This document shows, piece after piece, positions 1 through 8,166 of a DNA stretch of 26,692 nt. The position numbers and the translations under genes were made by a program. The notes beneath the pieces are model-generated. The model saw nothing but the letters and a program-made list of their open reading frames with translations, did not search any database and had not been told where the DNA came from. Numbering within the stretch: the first letter of the stretch is position 1; every line of letters starts with the position of its first letter. Source of the stretch: JAAXVZ01 sp964392465 (GTDB lineage Archaea > Nanobdellota > Nanobdellia > Woesearchaeales > GW2011-AR15); the NCBI GenBank assembly GCA_964392465.1, contig CAYMPC010000011.1:1-26692 (forward strand), given 5' to 3'.

Positions 1-169
1 CCAGGAGTTACAACTAAATATTCTAATGATGATGGAACGACATGTTATTCAGAGGCGACATGTACTGAGAAATGTTGTAGCGAAGTAACTGATGGTAGTT
101 GTGATGCTACATGTCCAGGAGTTACAACTAAATATTCTAATGATGATGGAACGACATGTTATTCAGAGG
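1..169 (+). repeat. 114-bp in-frame tandem repeat in surface protein gene
   Basis: Bases 1-55 recur identically at 115-169, giving a period of 114 bp, or 38 codons. The encoded unit is Cys-rich and starts PGVTTKYSNDDGTTC. The copies diverge after base 169, and a more degenerate third unit seems to follow. The array is probably cut by the window's left edge. Near-identical DNA between copies suggests recent duplication or ongoing copy-number change. Confidence 0.9.
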
Positions 170-2001
170 AGAAATGTACAACGGAATGTACCTGCATAGC
201 GACACAGGATTCTGCCTGTGATAGTATGTGTGGAGGAGCAGAAAAGGGATATATTGGTTCAGATAACAAATGTTACGAAGATGCTTCATGTACAGCATTA
301 TGTGTTTCAACAGGAATACCAACAACCCCATCAACCCCTTCTTTCGACTATAACCCAACATGTCTTTTTTCAAAGGAATATACTGCAAAAACAGATGGTA
401 AGCATTTTGAATGTAAGCCAGATGTAGACGGAGCAACAACAGGGCCAGGTAAATGTGTAGAATTTACAGGAGGAGGGGAAACAGATGCTCCAGGTTGTAC
501 AGAAAAGGATCAAGTATGTCAAGTTTCTTCAAGTACATGGAATAATGGGCTTGGGCTTATAGGAACAGGAAGCCCAATCACAACCCCCATAACCACACCA
601 ATCACAACTCCAACAGATCCTATAACTATAAACACGACAAATAGGACATGTGAAGGAGGATTGGAAGATGGACAAGTATTAGAACAATGCCCAGATGATT
701 TTGAAGAAAATTATGAAGGGAAAACATTTGTTTCAACAAAGGTTCTTGATACAAGGGATAAAAAGATGTGCGATTCTTTTGGAGATTTTCCAGATGATTT
801 AAGCCTATCTGCAGATGTTGAATTGCTTATAATTGATTCAGGATTTTGGAAAGAAACTTGCTGGCTTTTGGTAGAAGCGCAAGAAATCACAGATGGATTC
901 AAGCCAGAGTTTTATGTAAGACTAAATAATATACTAGAGTTTTTGAACAAAACAAATGAAACAAATATTTCAATGCCACCAGCACCAACAAACTTAACAA
1001 ATGCCTCACAAGATAATCAAAGCATATATCTCACATGGGATTTCATGCCAGAGGCAGAATTCTATATTCTTTATAGAAATGGAGAGCAGATAATCAAACT
1101 ATTTGATAATTTCTACAATGATACAGGACTTCAAAATAACACAGAATACAGCTATAATGTAACTTCTTATAATTCCACTTATGATTTTGCAGACAGCAAT
1201 TTCTCAAACACCCTTTCAACATTCACTTATCAAAATGGCGAAATATTAGAGGAAAGGCCTCTAAACATAACCAATTTTATGAAGAGATCCTATAATAAAG
1301 AAAGCATATACTTAATATGGGAGACAGAAGGGGATTATCTCTATTCAGAAATTTTAAAAGAGGGTAACTTATTATACAGCGGACCAAATAAATATTATAA
1401 TGATACTGGGTTACAAGAAAACACATGTTACTTCTATCACTTATACATCAGAAATGCATCTGGCTTTTATGATTACATAAATGAAACATTCTGTACAAAA
1501 CCAGAAATGCAGAATATCTTATTTTTCAAGAAAACAATGAGCACCAATGATAGTATTGTAATGAAATGGGATGCAGAGCAGCCTTATGAAGAATTCGAAC
1601 TTTCTAGAAATAATACAATAATCTACACAGGAAATAATTTGACTTATAATGACACAGGCCTGCAGAATGATACAGGATATTTATACAAATTAATTGTCAA
1701 AAGAAATGCTCAAAGAGATACAGAGATAAGGACCTTTTTCACAAGAGAGGACTTTGTATATATTGCAGACTTCTATAATCTTTCACAGACACAGTTAAGT
1801 ATAAATATGACATGGGAGGTTTTAGGCAAGTATCATCATTCAACTTTATTCAGGAATACAACAATGGTTTACAATGGCACAAATAAATATTATTATGATG
1901 CGTATACCGAGCCAGGCAAGGGATACTTGTATGAGCTTTATGTAATAGGGAATGAAACTTTACAAGATTATATAAACAAAACCTTCTTCAGCCTTCCTTA
2001 A
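1..2001 (+). CDS. Partial surface protein: Cys-rich repeats plus Fn3-like domains (5' end outside window)
   Basis: The frame is open from base 1 to the TAA at 1999-2001, so this is the C-terminal 666 codons of a longer gene; an ATG at 226 is only internal. Codons 1-100 are Cys-rich, with a 38-residue unit repeated almost exactly. A short threonine/proline spacer (PITTP x3) follows near 574-617. From about codon 327 come four beta-sandwich repeats resembling fibronectin type III. Three carry the signature YNDTGLQ followed by a conserved Tyr (near 1112, 1396 and 1645); the fourth is degenerate. Asn-X-Ser/Thr sequons are very dense, which suggests an exported N-glycosylated protein. No C-terminal membrane span or sorting signal is visible, so anchoring must lie upstream or be absent. 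The Fn3 assignment comes from pattern recognition; the biological role, perhaps adhesion or attachment, is inferred. Confidence 0.8.
   Translation, partial: PGVTTKYSNDDGTTCYSEATCTEKCCSEVTDGSCDATCPGVTTKYSNDDGTTCYSEEKCTTECTCIATQDSACDSMCGGAEKGYIGSDNKCYEDASCTALCVSTGIPTTPSTPSFDYNPTCLFSKEYTAKTDGKHFECKPDVDGATTGPGKCVEFTGGGETDAPGCTEKDQVCQVSSSTWNNGLGLIGTGSPITTPITTPITTPTDPITINTTNRTCEGGLEDGQVLEQCPDDFEENYEGKTFVSTKVLDTRDKKMCDSFGDFPDDLSLSADVELLIIDSGFWKETCWLLVEAQEITDGFKPEFYVRLNNILEFLNKTNETNISMPPAPTNLTNASQDNQSIYLTWDFMPEAEFYILYRNGEQIIKLFDNFYNDTGLQNNTEYSYNVTSYNSTYDFADSNFSNTLSTFTYQNGEILEERPLNITNFMKRSYNKESIYLIWETEGDYLYSEILKEGNLLYSGPNKYYNDTGLQENTCYFYHLYIRNASGFYDYINETFCTKPEMQNILFFKKTMSTNDSIVMKWDAEQPYEEFELSRNNTIIYTGNNLTYNDTGLQNDTGYLYKLIVKRNAQRDTEIRTFFTREDFVYIADFYNLSQTQLSINMTWEVLGKYHHSTLFRNTTMVYNGTNKYYYDAYTEPGKGYLYELYVIGNETLQDYINKTFFSLP
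574..617 (+). repeat. Short Thr/Pro tandem repeat (ITTP units)
   Basis: Three consecutive PITTP-type codon groups encode an extended Thr/Pro spacer between the Cys-rich head and the later domains of the surface protein. Such linkers are often O-glycosylated stalks; that role is inferred here. Confidence 0.7.
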
Positions 2002-2011
2002 AAAAGCAAAC

Positions 2012-2019
2012 TTTTTAAA
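2012..2019 (+). promoter_or_regulatory. TATA-like box for the surface/pilin-like operon
   Basis: TTTTTAAA lies 45 nt before the TTG start at 2064 and just after the stop at 2001. It fits an archaeal TATA box with a 5' leader of roughly 20 nt. No other promoter-like element is evident before 7223, so the following five genes probably share it. Confidence 0.5.
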
Positions 2020-2063
2020 GAGTATAAAACATTTAACATTAATAAAAAGAAGGTGGACTTATT

Positions 2064-4685
2064 TTGAAAAATAAATTATTCGCACTAATTGTTTTTAGCA
2101 TCTTTATTTCTTTAATCCCTTTTTCATTTGCTCAGACACAATCCCCAAATGCAAGTTTGATTAATATAACACTCAGCAGCCCAAAATATGGCGCATCTCA
2201 AGTAGACAGATTTCCTTTAGTTGTCAATACAAGTAATGCATCTACTTGCAGGTATACTTTCAATCCTGCCTTGAATTACTCAGATATAACTTCTCCAGAT
2301 AATCAATTTCAGACAACAAATGGATTTACACACACTATTCCAGAAATTATCCTTAACTTGCCTGAAAAAGAGGAAAAAATATTATATGTTTTGTGCAGGA
2401 CAACAGAAACCGGATATGAAAATAACGGCTTTCCAAAAAACATCTCTTTAATGATAGACAGAACAGCTCCTGTAATTGTTTATAAAAAAGCCAATCCTGA
2501 GTTTGCTATTGAAAAAATAGAGGTTGAACTTATAGCAGAGACAGACGATTTTTCTATATGCAGATTTGACAGAGTTAATCCTAGCCAGGAAGAATACTTT
2601 GCTTTTTTTGAGAATGCAAATATCTCCCAGTTCAAAAAAATTAATAAAATAACTTTAACAAGTCCAACAATTTCAGATAATAGCAATTACACTTATCTTG
2701 TTTCCTGTATGAACAACGCAGAAAAATTCTCAACTATAGAGCAGATATCCTTTAAGATAAATTTATCTGTACAAAATGAGATAGTGCAAGTTTATCCTAC
2801 TGGTGTAATAATTACAAAAGATACAGAAGTTTCTGTAACAACAAACAGGGATTCAACATGCAGGTATGGAGACGATTATTTCAATTCCTTCCCACAGAAA
2901 AATGAAAAGATGCATTTTATCCAGGAGCAGAATCTCCAAGAAAAAGAGCATGTCTATAAAGTAAGATGTGACTTTGACCAAGGAAGTCCTGCAATACTCC
3001 AAACAGAAATAAGATTTTTTGTATCAATGACCTTGCCTGGAAAAGTCAGCATACAAACAGCATCTGAAACATGTTCAAACAATTCTCTTAATGCAACACT
3101 CTCCTTAAACAACACACAAGGCATAATAGGATATTACTACCAATTAACAGACTCAAAAAATAATACACTAGTAAATAAAACATTTACAAATACAAGTTTC
3201 ATTTCAATTGAAAATTTGAATCTTACTAAAGGAGAAAAATATCTATGGGAGGCCTGGTCAATAGATTATGCAGGAAGAAATGGGACACATGCTATAACGA
3301 CAGGCACAACAATCTTGGGAGATGAAGTATGCAAAGAAACAGGGCCATTATTGAATGCAACCTCTAAATTAACAGAAAAGGGCATAAGTATAAGCCTCTC
3401 TTGTACAGACAAAGCAGGCGCATGCAAAAACACTACTTATCTTGTTATTGGCTCAAGTAATTCTGCTTGTTCATGTGGAACGTGCAATTACACTTTATAT
3501 GCACAGCCCTTTTTTATTACTGAAAACATTACCCTTTGCTTTACAGGATTCAATATCAAAAATCTTTCTGCAGAAAAGAATCTCTCTTTTAAATATTTAA
3601 ATTGTGGCTCAAATATTGCAGAGTGTTGCGGATCAAAAAAAGCACAAATATGTGATCCTGATTGTAGAAATATGGCATTGGAGTGCAATATACAGTTAAT
3701 AGATACAGATGGAGATACTATCCCTGATACAAAGGAGGAAGAATGCGGGCTAAACCCTAATATAAATGATGCAGAAGAAGATAATGACGAAGATGGAATT
3801 AGCAACAAGGATGAATGCTTGGGTTATAAAGGATACACCTCTGATCCTAATAAAACAGATACAGATGGGGATGGAGTAGATGATAAGACCGAAATAGATA
3901 AAGGATCAGATCCAAATGATCAAGCTGATTATCCTACAGATACAGATACAGACGGAGATGGCATCCCTAATAAAGTAGAAATTAAATGTGGCTTAAATCC
4001 AAATTTAGATGATGCAAATAATCATAATGATGAAGATAAAATCAGCAACAAGGATGAATGCTTAGGATATATGGGTTATACTACAGATCCAAATAAAACA
4101 GATACAGATGGAGACGGAGTCGATGACAAGACAGAGATAGATAAAGGGACAGATCCAAATGATTCAGAGGATTTTCCAAAATCACCTATATTGAGTATTT
4201 TGCTTTTTGTTTTAGGAATAGGTATTATTGGAGGCGGTGTTTACTTATTCATAAAGTTTAAGCCGATTTCAGCTCCCTCATCTTTTTCCAAACAGCAAGG
4301 ATTAAATACTAATAAAAACATTATGAGAGATGCATCCAAGCCATTTGTTAATTTCAATGATACTCAAAAAGAGATGCAAGGTTATGCAAATCAGCAGCAT
4401 GCGGCAGCATTATCACCCTCAAAAAAAGAAGATTTGGATTATGTCCTGAAAAGAAAAAAAGAGCAGCTAAAGCTGAGAAACATGTCAACAATCTTTGATG
4501 AATTCGCCAAAGAAGGTCTTAATGTGGATGAAAAAAAAGTCCAAAATTTCGAAAAGATTTCAGAAACTAGATCTGATGAAAGAAAAAAATTATTTAATAA
4601 ACTTGAAGACATGTCAAAAGAAGATGTTTTTGAAGAAGTTGAATCATTAAGCAAAAAAGAAAAAAGGAAAAAAAATGAAAACTAA
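2064..4685 (+). CDS. Single-pass surface protein with thrombospondin type 3 Ca-binding repeats and cytoplasmic tail
   Basis: 873 aa. The start is TTG, chosen because AGGTGG (2051-2056) sits 7 nt upstream and a clean signal peptide follows (residues 1-23, ending SFA). The ectodomain has Ig-like beta segments with scattered Cys pairs. Residues 547-707 are Asp-rich thrombospondin type 3 repeats (DTDGDGVDDKTEID-type), known to bind Ca2+, arranged as two 81-residue copies. A membrane helix spans about 708-732. It is followed by about 140 cytoplasmic residues rich in Lys/Glu and probably coiled coil. The last 11 nt overlap the next gene, a prepilin-like protein, which implies translational coupling. 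A large ectodomain plus a charged cytoplasmic tail suggests a structural anchor or receptor in a surface complex; that is inference. The family was not recognised beyond its repeats. Confidence 0.87.
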   Translation: MKNKLFALIVFSIFISLIPFSFAQTQSPNASLINITLSSPKYGASQVDRFPLVVNTSNASTCRYTFNPALNYSDITSPDNQFQTTNGFTHTIPEIILNLPEKEEKILYVLCRTTETGYENNGFPKNISLMIDRTAPVIVYKKANPEFAIEKIEVELIAETDDFSICRFDRVNPSQEEYFAFFENANISQFKKINKITLTSPTISDNSNYTYLVSCMNNAEKFSTIEQISFKINLSVQNEIVQVYPTGVIITKDTEVSVTTNRDSTCRYGDDYFNSFPQKNEKMHFIQEQNLQEKEHVYKVRCDFDQGSPAILQTEIRFFVSMTLPGKVSIQTASETCSNNSLNATLSLNNTQGIIGYYYQLTDSKNNTLVNKTFTNTSFISIENLNLTKGEKYLWEAWSIDYAGRNGTHAITTGTTILGDEVCKETGPLLNATSKLTEKGISISLSCTDKAGACKNTTYLVIGSSNSACSCGTCNYTLYAQPFFITENITLCFTGFNIKNLSAEKNLSFKYLNCGSNIAECCGSKKAQICDPDCRNMALECNIQLIDTDGDTIPDTKEEECGLNPNINDAEEDNDEDGISNKDECLGYKGYTSDPNKTDTDGDGVDDKTEIDKGSDPNDQADYPTDTDTDGDGIPNKVEIKCGLNPNLDDANNHNDEDKISNKDECLGYMGYTTDPNKTDTDGDGVDDKTEIDKGTDPNDSEDFPKSPILSILLFVLGIGIIGGGVYLFIKFKPISAPSSFSKQQGLNTNKNIMRDASKPFVNFNDTQKEMQGYANQQHAAALSPSKKEDLDYVLKRKKEQLKLRNMSTIFDEFAKEGLNVDEKKVQNFEKISETRSDERKKLFNKLEDMSKEDVFEEVESLSKKEKRKKNEN
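3702..4185 (+). repeat. 243-bp duplication encoding thrombospondin type 3 repeats
   Basis: Copy A (3702-3944) and copy B (3945 to about 4185) are offset by 243 bp, 81 codons, in frame. Both contain the run AACAAGGATGAATGCTT and end with a GATCCAAATGAT segment. The copies differ at many third positions, so this duplication is older than the one at the window's left edge. Confidence 0.85.
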
Positions 4686-5181
4686 AAAAGCGCAGATATC
4701 AGCACAAGTTTTTATCTATATAATGGCAGCGATTATTGTTGGTGTTATAGTTCTTGTCGGCTATAGATCTATAAAAACCATTATAGATGCAGGAAGCAAC
4801 ATAAACATAGATTCTTTCAAAAGTTCTTTTGAAAATACTGTTTCAACATATTCAAGACAATATAACAGCCAGACTAAATTTGATGAGCCACTCCCAAGAA
4901 ATTTTGATGAAATATGCTTTGCAGATTCAAGAGAAGGGGATAATAAATTTTCTTCTGCATTAAAAAGCAATCCGGGATTGCAGCAATATCCTTTTATCCA
5001 ATCGAGCATCCAAAATGATGCAGAGCCAAATGTGTTTTTGCTGAACGATAAAAAGATATCACAGTCTTTTTATGTTGAAAATCTTGATGTTGAGGTTGAT
5101 TTTTTATGTATCAAAAGCAATGAAAAAATGGCTTTATGGCTAAGAGGCACAGGAAAAGTAGCTGTTTTATACACTGAATAA
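4675..5181 (+). CDS. Prepilin-like single-helix protein 1
   Basis: 168 aa. The N-terminus MKTKKAQISAQVF is followed by one hydrophobic helix (about residues 12-30) and a soluble domain of about 135 residues predicted to face outside. Lys-Lys-Ala-Gln directly before a hydrophobic helix is the layout of archaeal type IV prepilins (class III signal peptide, processed by a PibD/FlaK-type peptidase). The canonical Glu at +5 is absent: counting Gln as +1, residue +5 is Gln. The ATG lies inside the end of the preceding gene (11-nt overlap), and a second related gene starts 2 nt after this stop. The fold of the soluble part was not recognised. It is either a pilin or pseudopilin, or a simple signal-anchored protein. 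Confidence 0.75.
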   Translation: MKTKKAQISAQVFIYIMAAIIVGVIVLVGYRSIKTIIDAGSNINIDSFKSSFENTVSTYSRQYNSQTKFDEPLPRNFDEICFADSREGDNKFSSALKSNPGLQQYPFIQSSIQNDAEPNVFLLNDKKISQSFYVENLDVEVDFLCIKSNEKMALWLRGTGKVAVLYTE

Positions 5182-5183
5182 AA

Positions 5184-6221
5184 ATGAGATTAAAGAAAAA
5201 AGGAGTCGTAGAAATACAATTCAATTGGATATATGTCTCAATAGTTGGAGCGATAATTCTTCTTGTTTTCTTTAGTATTGCTTCTGGAATAAAAAAAGGA
5301 TCAGAAAGGCAAATGGAATATGAAGCATTAAAGTATTTTGACGAGCTTTTTGTCCTTATGCAGGGAAGCGAGCATACAGAAAGCAGCATCTCCCTTTCTG
5401 GAATGGAAATAGAGTTCGACACAGCAAAAACAGGTGAAGATCAATGCAACTATTATAGAATTTCTGATTCTGAAGAAGATATGAAAAATGTGCCTGTCTT
5501 CAGTCCAGATATAATAAAAAAGGAGATGTATAGTTATTCTCTTGGATGGGATATACCTTTTAGGGCGAATTATTTTTTATTTTTAACTAGTTCTGAGGTA
5601 GCATATGTCTTTTCTGGAGGGGAAGCAGAAAAAATCTTTAATGATTTCCCTAAAAATATTACAAAGAAAAAATCTTCTGTTTCCTCTTTCCAAAATCAAA
5701 ATTACTATAAGGTGAGATATATATTAACAGAAACACCAAGCAGCGTTTCTTCAAGTGTAGAAAAAATAAAAGATAAAGATGTTACAGCGGTAAGAATAAT
5801 ACCAAGTACTTTAAGTGATGTTTATGCAAGAGGTATTGTAGAATTTTATGAAAAAAAAGGAAGTAATTTTATTATGAAAGGTACAAGTTTCTATATTGAC
5901 AAAGCGACGCTTTTTGCAGCATTATACTCAGAAAGTAAAGAAGCATATGAATGCAATATGAATCAAAAGGCAATACCAAGACTAAATGAAATAACTAAAT
6001 TACTTAAAAAAAGAGTTGAAGTCATAAAATCATCAGATCTGAGACCTATCTGTTCTTTAGCTATATATACAAACGCAGGCAGTTTATTATCAGAGACAGA
6101 GCAAATCACAAAATCATCTGATAGTTTGCAGAGCAAGAGCATAAGATTATATGAAATAAAAAAAGAGCTTCAAGCAATAAATACAGAATTAAACAAAAAA
6201 TCTTGTCCAACAATATATTGA
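5184..6221 (+). CDS. Prepilin-like single-helix protein 2 (large)
   Basis: 345 aa, the largest of the four tandem prepilin-like proteins. It begins MRLKKKGVVEIQFNWIY and then has a hydrophobic helix to about residue 38. The KKKG-V-V-E layout resembles a prepilin cleavage site, with Glu at +3 after the Gly. The long soluble domain is mixed alpha/beta and ends in a Lys/Glu-rich helical stretch with a Cys five residues from the C-terminus. The start is 2 nt after the preceding stop with no strong Shine-Dalgarno site, so translation is probably coupled. A large member among small ones recalls a tip or adhesin subunit in pilus-like assemblies, but that is inference. The soluble domain was not recognised. 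Confidence 0.75.
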   Translation: MRLKKKGVVEIQFNWIYVSIVGAIILLVFFSIASGIKKGSERQMEYEALKYFDELFVLMQGSEHTESSISLSGMEIEFDTAKTGEDQCNYYRISDSEEDMKNVPVFSPDIIKKEMYSYSLGWDIPFRANYFLFLTSSEVAYVFSGGEAEKIFNDFPKNITKKKSSVSSFQNQNYYKVRYILTETPSSVSSSVEKIKDKDVTAVRIIPSTLSDVYARGIVEFYEKKGSNFIMKGTSFYIDKATLFAALYSESKEAYECNMNQKAIPRLNEITKLLKKRVEVIKSSDLRPICSLAIYTNAGSLLSETEQITKSSDSLQSKSIRLYEIKKELQAINTELNKKSCPTIY

Positions 6222-6231
6222 GAAAAAAACA

Positions 6232-6741
6232 ATGAAAAACAAAAAATCTCAATTGCAGATAATGGAAAATGCCCTTATAATAATGGTAATTTTCATTATC
6301 CTAGTTATTGCTTTTTTATTTGTAGTATCGTTTCAAAGGCAGGAGCAAAAAGATAAGGAAAAAGAATTCCAAATGTTGGAATTGGTGAAAAAGACCCAAA
6401 TCCTGAATTTTCTGCCAGAAATGCAATGCTCAGAAGATAACATATTTGTTCCAAACTGTTATGATATTTTGAAAATAGAAGCTTTTACAAATCTTGTTTC
6501 TGAAGATAAATTCTTTTATGATGAACTGCTTGGAAATATTAAAATATCTGTTAGAAGATATGAGCCTAGTCCAGATTGCGATTGTCCAAATAATGAGAGA
6601 TGGCTCAAAACATGGCTAATCTATGACAATCCAAAACCAGAGAACAGAGGGTTTATCCCTTTTTATGTTCCTGTTTTGCTAAAAGATCCTGTAAATGATG
6701 ACAATTATTTCGGAGTTATCTATTTAGAGGTGTATGAATGA
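6232..6741 (+). CDS. Prepilin-like single-helix protein 3
   Basis: 169 aa. The N-terminus MKNKKSQLQIMENALIIM gives a KKSQ motif, Glu at +6 from the Gln, and one hydrophobic helix to about residue 33, again type IV prepilin-like. The soluble domain contains a Cys-X-Cys (PDCDCPNNE) and earlier Cys residues (MQCSEDN, PNCYD), which suggests disulfides outside the cell. It begins 10 nt after the previous stop and overlaps the next gene by 4 nt (ATGA). Function unknown; membership of a pilus-like or pseudopilus complex is inferred from N-terminal architecture and from the neighbours. Confidence 0.75.
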   Translation: MKNKKSQLQIMENALIIMVIFIILVIAFLFVVSFQRQEQKDKEKEFQMLELVKKTQILNFLPEMQCSEDNIFVPNCYDILKIEAFTNLVSEDKFFYDELLGNIKISVRRYEPSPDCDCPNNERWLKTWLIYDNPKPENRGFIPFYVPVLLKDPVNDDNYFGVIYLEVYE

Positions 6742-7223
6742 ATAAAAAATCACAGACAGAGATTATAGGAGTAGTGTTAATTGTTGTTATTCTTGTAGTT
6801 GGAGGTTTGTTCATGATTAGCCTTAGGATGAATAAAAAACCAACAAATACTCAGAGCATAACTGATCCAAAATTAGCGCATAGCTTTTTGAATGTATTGA
6901 TGAATACAAAAACAGAAAAGAACATTAAAGTTTTTGATGTGATAAAGGACTGCTATAGTAATAAAAATGATTTATGCGGCTCAACCACAACAAGTGATTG
7001 CTGTAAATATGCCGAGGAAGTAATGAAGAATGCACTAGAAGCGACACTAGGCAATTGGTCAAGAAATTATAGGCTTACTGTAAGGAGAGGAGATGAAAAA
7101 AGAATAAATGACATACCTGAAAACTCAGTGTGTGCAGGAAAATTTGTAAAAAAAGAAGAGCCTGGAACATACTATATTCCTCCACCGCCTATCATTGTTG
7201 TAACTTTGGAAATCTGTGAATAA
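6738..7223 (+). CDS. Prepilin-like single-helix protein 4
   Basis: 161 aa. MNKKSQTEIIGVVLIVVILV combines KKSQ, a Glu at +3 and a hydrophobic helix to about residue 28. This N-terminus is typical of small prepilin-like proteins in DPANN genomes, from general recollection. The soluble domain has a Cys-rich segment (DCYSNKNDLCG, then DCCKYAEE) and a proline run (IPPPPI) near the C-terminus. ATG overlaps the previous TGA as ATGA, with GAGGTGT (6727-6733) as ribosome binding site. It is the last gene of the apparent operon; a new TATA-like box follows at 7253. No assembly ATPase or membrane platform gene is in the window. Confidence 0.75.
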   Translation: MNKKSQTEIIGVVLIVVILVVGGLFMISLRMNKKPTNTQSITDPKLAHSFLNVLMNTKTEKNIKVFDVIKDCYSNKNDLCGSTTTSDCCKYAEEVMKNALEATLGNWSRNYRLTVRRGDEKRINDIPENSVCAGKFVKKEEPGTYYIPPPPIIVVTLEICE

Positions 7224-7252
7224 ACTCTTAACTTAATGACAACTTCGGAATA

Positions 7253-7260
7253 TTTTTAAA
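7253..7260 (+). promoter_or_regulatory. TATA-like box upstream of the DUF4405-like gene
   Basis: TTTTTAAA lies 42 nt before the ATG at 7295. A Shine-Dalgarno-like AAAAGGTG (7282-7289) lies between them. This marks a new transcription unit after the prepilin-like operon. Confidence 0.5.
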
Positions 7261-7294
7261 TCTCTAATTTTTATTTAGCTAAAAAGGTGTTTTA

Positions 7295-8107
7295 ATGAAA
7301 AAAAAATTTATTATTTTATTTATTATATATAGCCTTTTAATCTTAAATTCATCTTCAGCACAATGGGATGATTGCCCATTCAATGAAGTAAATTGTACAG
7401 CAGGATGCGGAAGATTTATTGACACAGATGAAAGCGGATATTGCGATCACTCAGAACCAGAACCAGAACCAACACCCGCACCAGCACCCCAAACTATACA
7501 GTTATCAGAAAATCAAACAGAATATGAATCTTTAAATGAGCTAATTACAGGGCAAGAATTAAAAACAAAGACAGTAGAGCAAGTTGCATATATTTATAAT
7601 ATAGATAAAAACCTCTTTGCTCAGAAAATATCTGAATACCTTAATATTAATGTAAAAACAACAGACTCTTTTCAAGTTCTTCATGATAATTATGGCTCAG
7701 AGCCAAGTAAAATAAAAGAAATTGCTTCTGCTTTAGCAGAGAATAAAGAGCTTCAAATTAATATCTCAAAAGAAAAGCCAAAAACAAAACCCTATATATT
7801 TTGGTCATTGGTCCTCCCTTTTGTTATAATCTATCTAATTAGTTTTATCTTAGCAAAAAAGAAAATAATATCTATGATAAATCATAAAAAAGTTTGGAAT
7901 CTTTTGCTATTTACTTCTTTTTTTCTCACAGGAATATCTGGAATATTGTTAGTTATAAAGTTAAATTATGGTGTCAATATCCCTTTTAATTTTAGCATGC
8001 TTTTTTGGCATGTGGAAACAGGAATTGCCTTTGTTTTGATTGCGTTTTTTCATATATTTTGGCATAGTGATTATTTTAAAGCGATATTTAAAGGAAAAAA
8101 CAAATAG
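7295..8107 (+). CDS. DUF4405-like membrane protein with exported Cys-rich Ca-type motif
   Basis: 270 aa. A signal peptide (1-22) precedes a compact Cys motif: Cys at 27, 34, 38 and 50, with GCGRFIDTDESGYCDHS resembling an EF-hand-like Asp loop. A Pro/Glu linker follows (EPEPEPTPAPAP). Residues 68-160 form an exported helical domain. Three membrane helices lie at about 167-187, 198-222 and 233-258. His residues at 197, 239, 253 and 257 sit at helix ends, as expected for a cytochrome-b-like or ferric-reductase-like fold such as DUF4405 (PF14358). Haem or Fe-S binding is plausible but not shown. The same Cys/Asp motif joined to a DUF4405 domain is remembered from other prokaryotic redox-type membrane proteins, which supports the call moderately. 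Confidence 0.7.
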   Translation: MKKKFIILFIIYSLLILNSSSAQWDDCPFNEVNCTAGCGRFIDTDESGYCDHSEPEPEPTPAPAPQTIQLSENQTEYESLNELITGQELKTKTVEQVAYIYNIDKNLFAQKISEYLNINVKTTDSFQVLHDNYGSEPSKIKEIASALAENKELQINISKEKPKTKPYIFWSLVLPFVIIYLISFILAKKKIISMINHKKVWNLLLFTSFFLTGISGILLVIKLNYGVNIPFNFSMLFWHVETGIAFVLIAFFHIFWHSDYFKAIFKGKNK

Positions 8108-8166
8108 CTGTTTTTGAAAGTCAATTAAGAGAAACATATTTATTTTAGATAAAAATCACAGGTCTT

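Noticed and set aside
1..169. CRISPR array
   Set aside because: The repeat is in frame, Cys-coding and has no short repeat/spacer alternation.
226..2001. A start of the first gene at ATG 226
   Set aside because: The frame is open from base 1 and the upstream codons continue the same Cys-rich repeat, so the ATG is internal.
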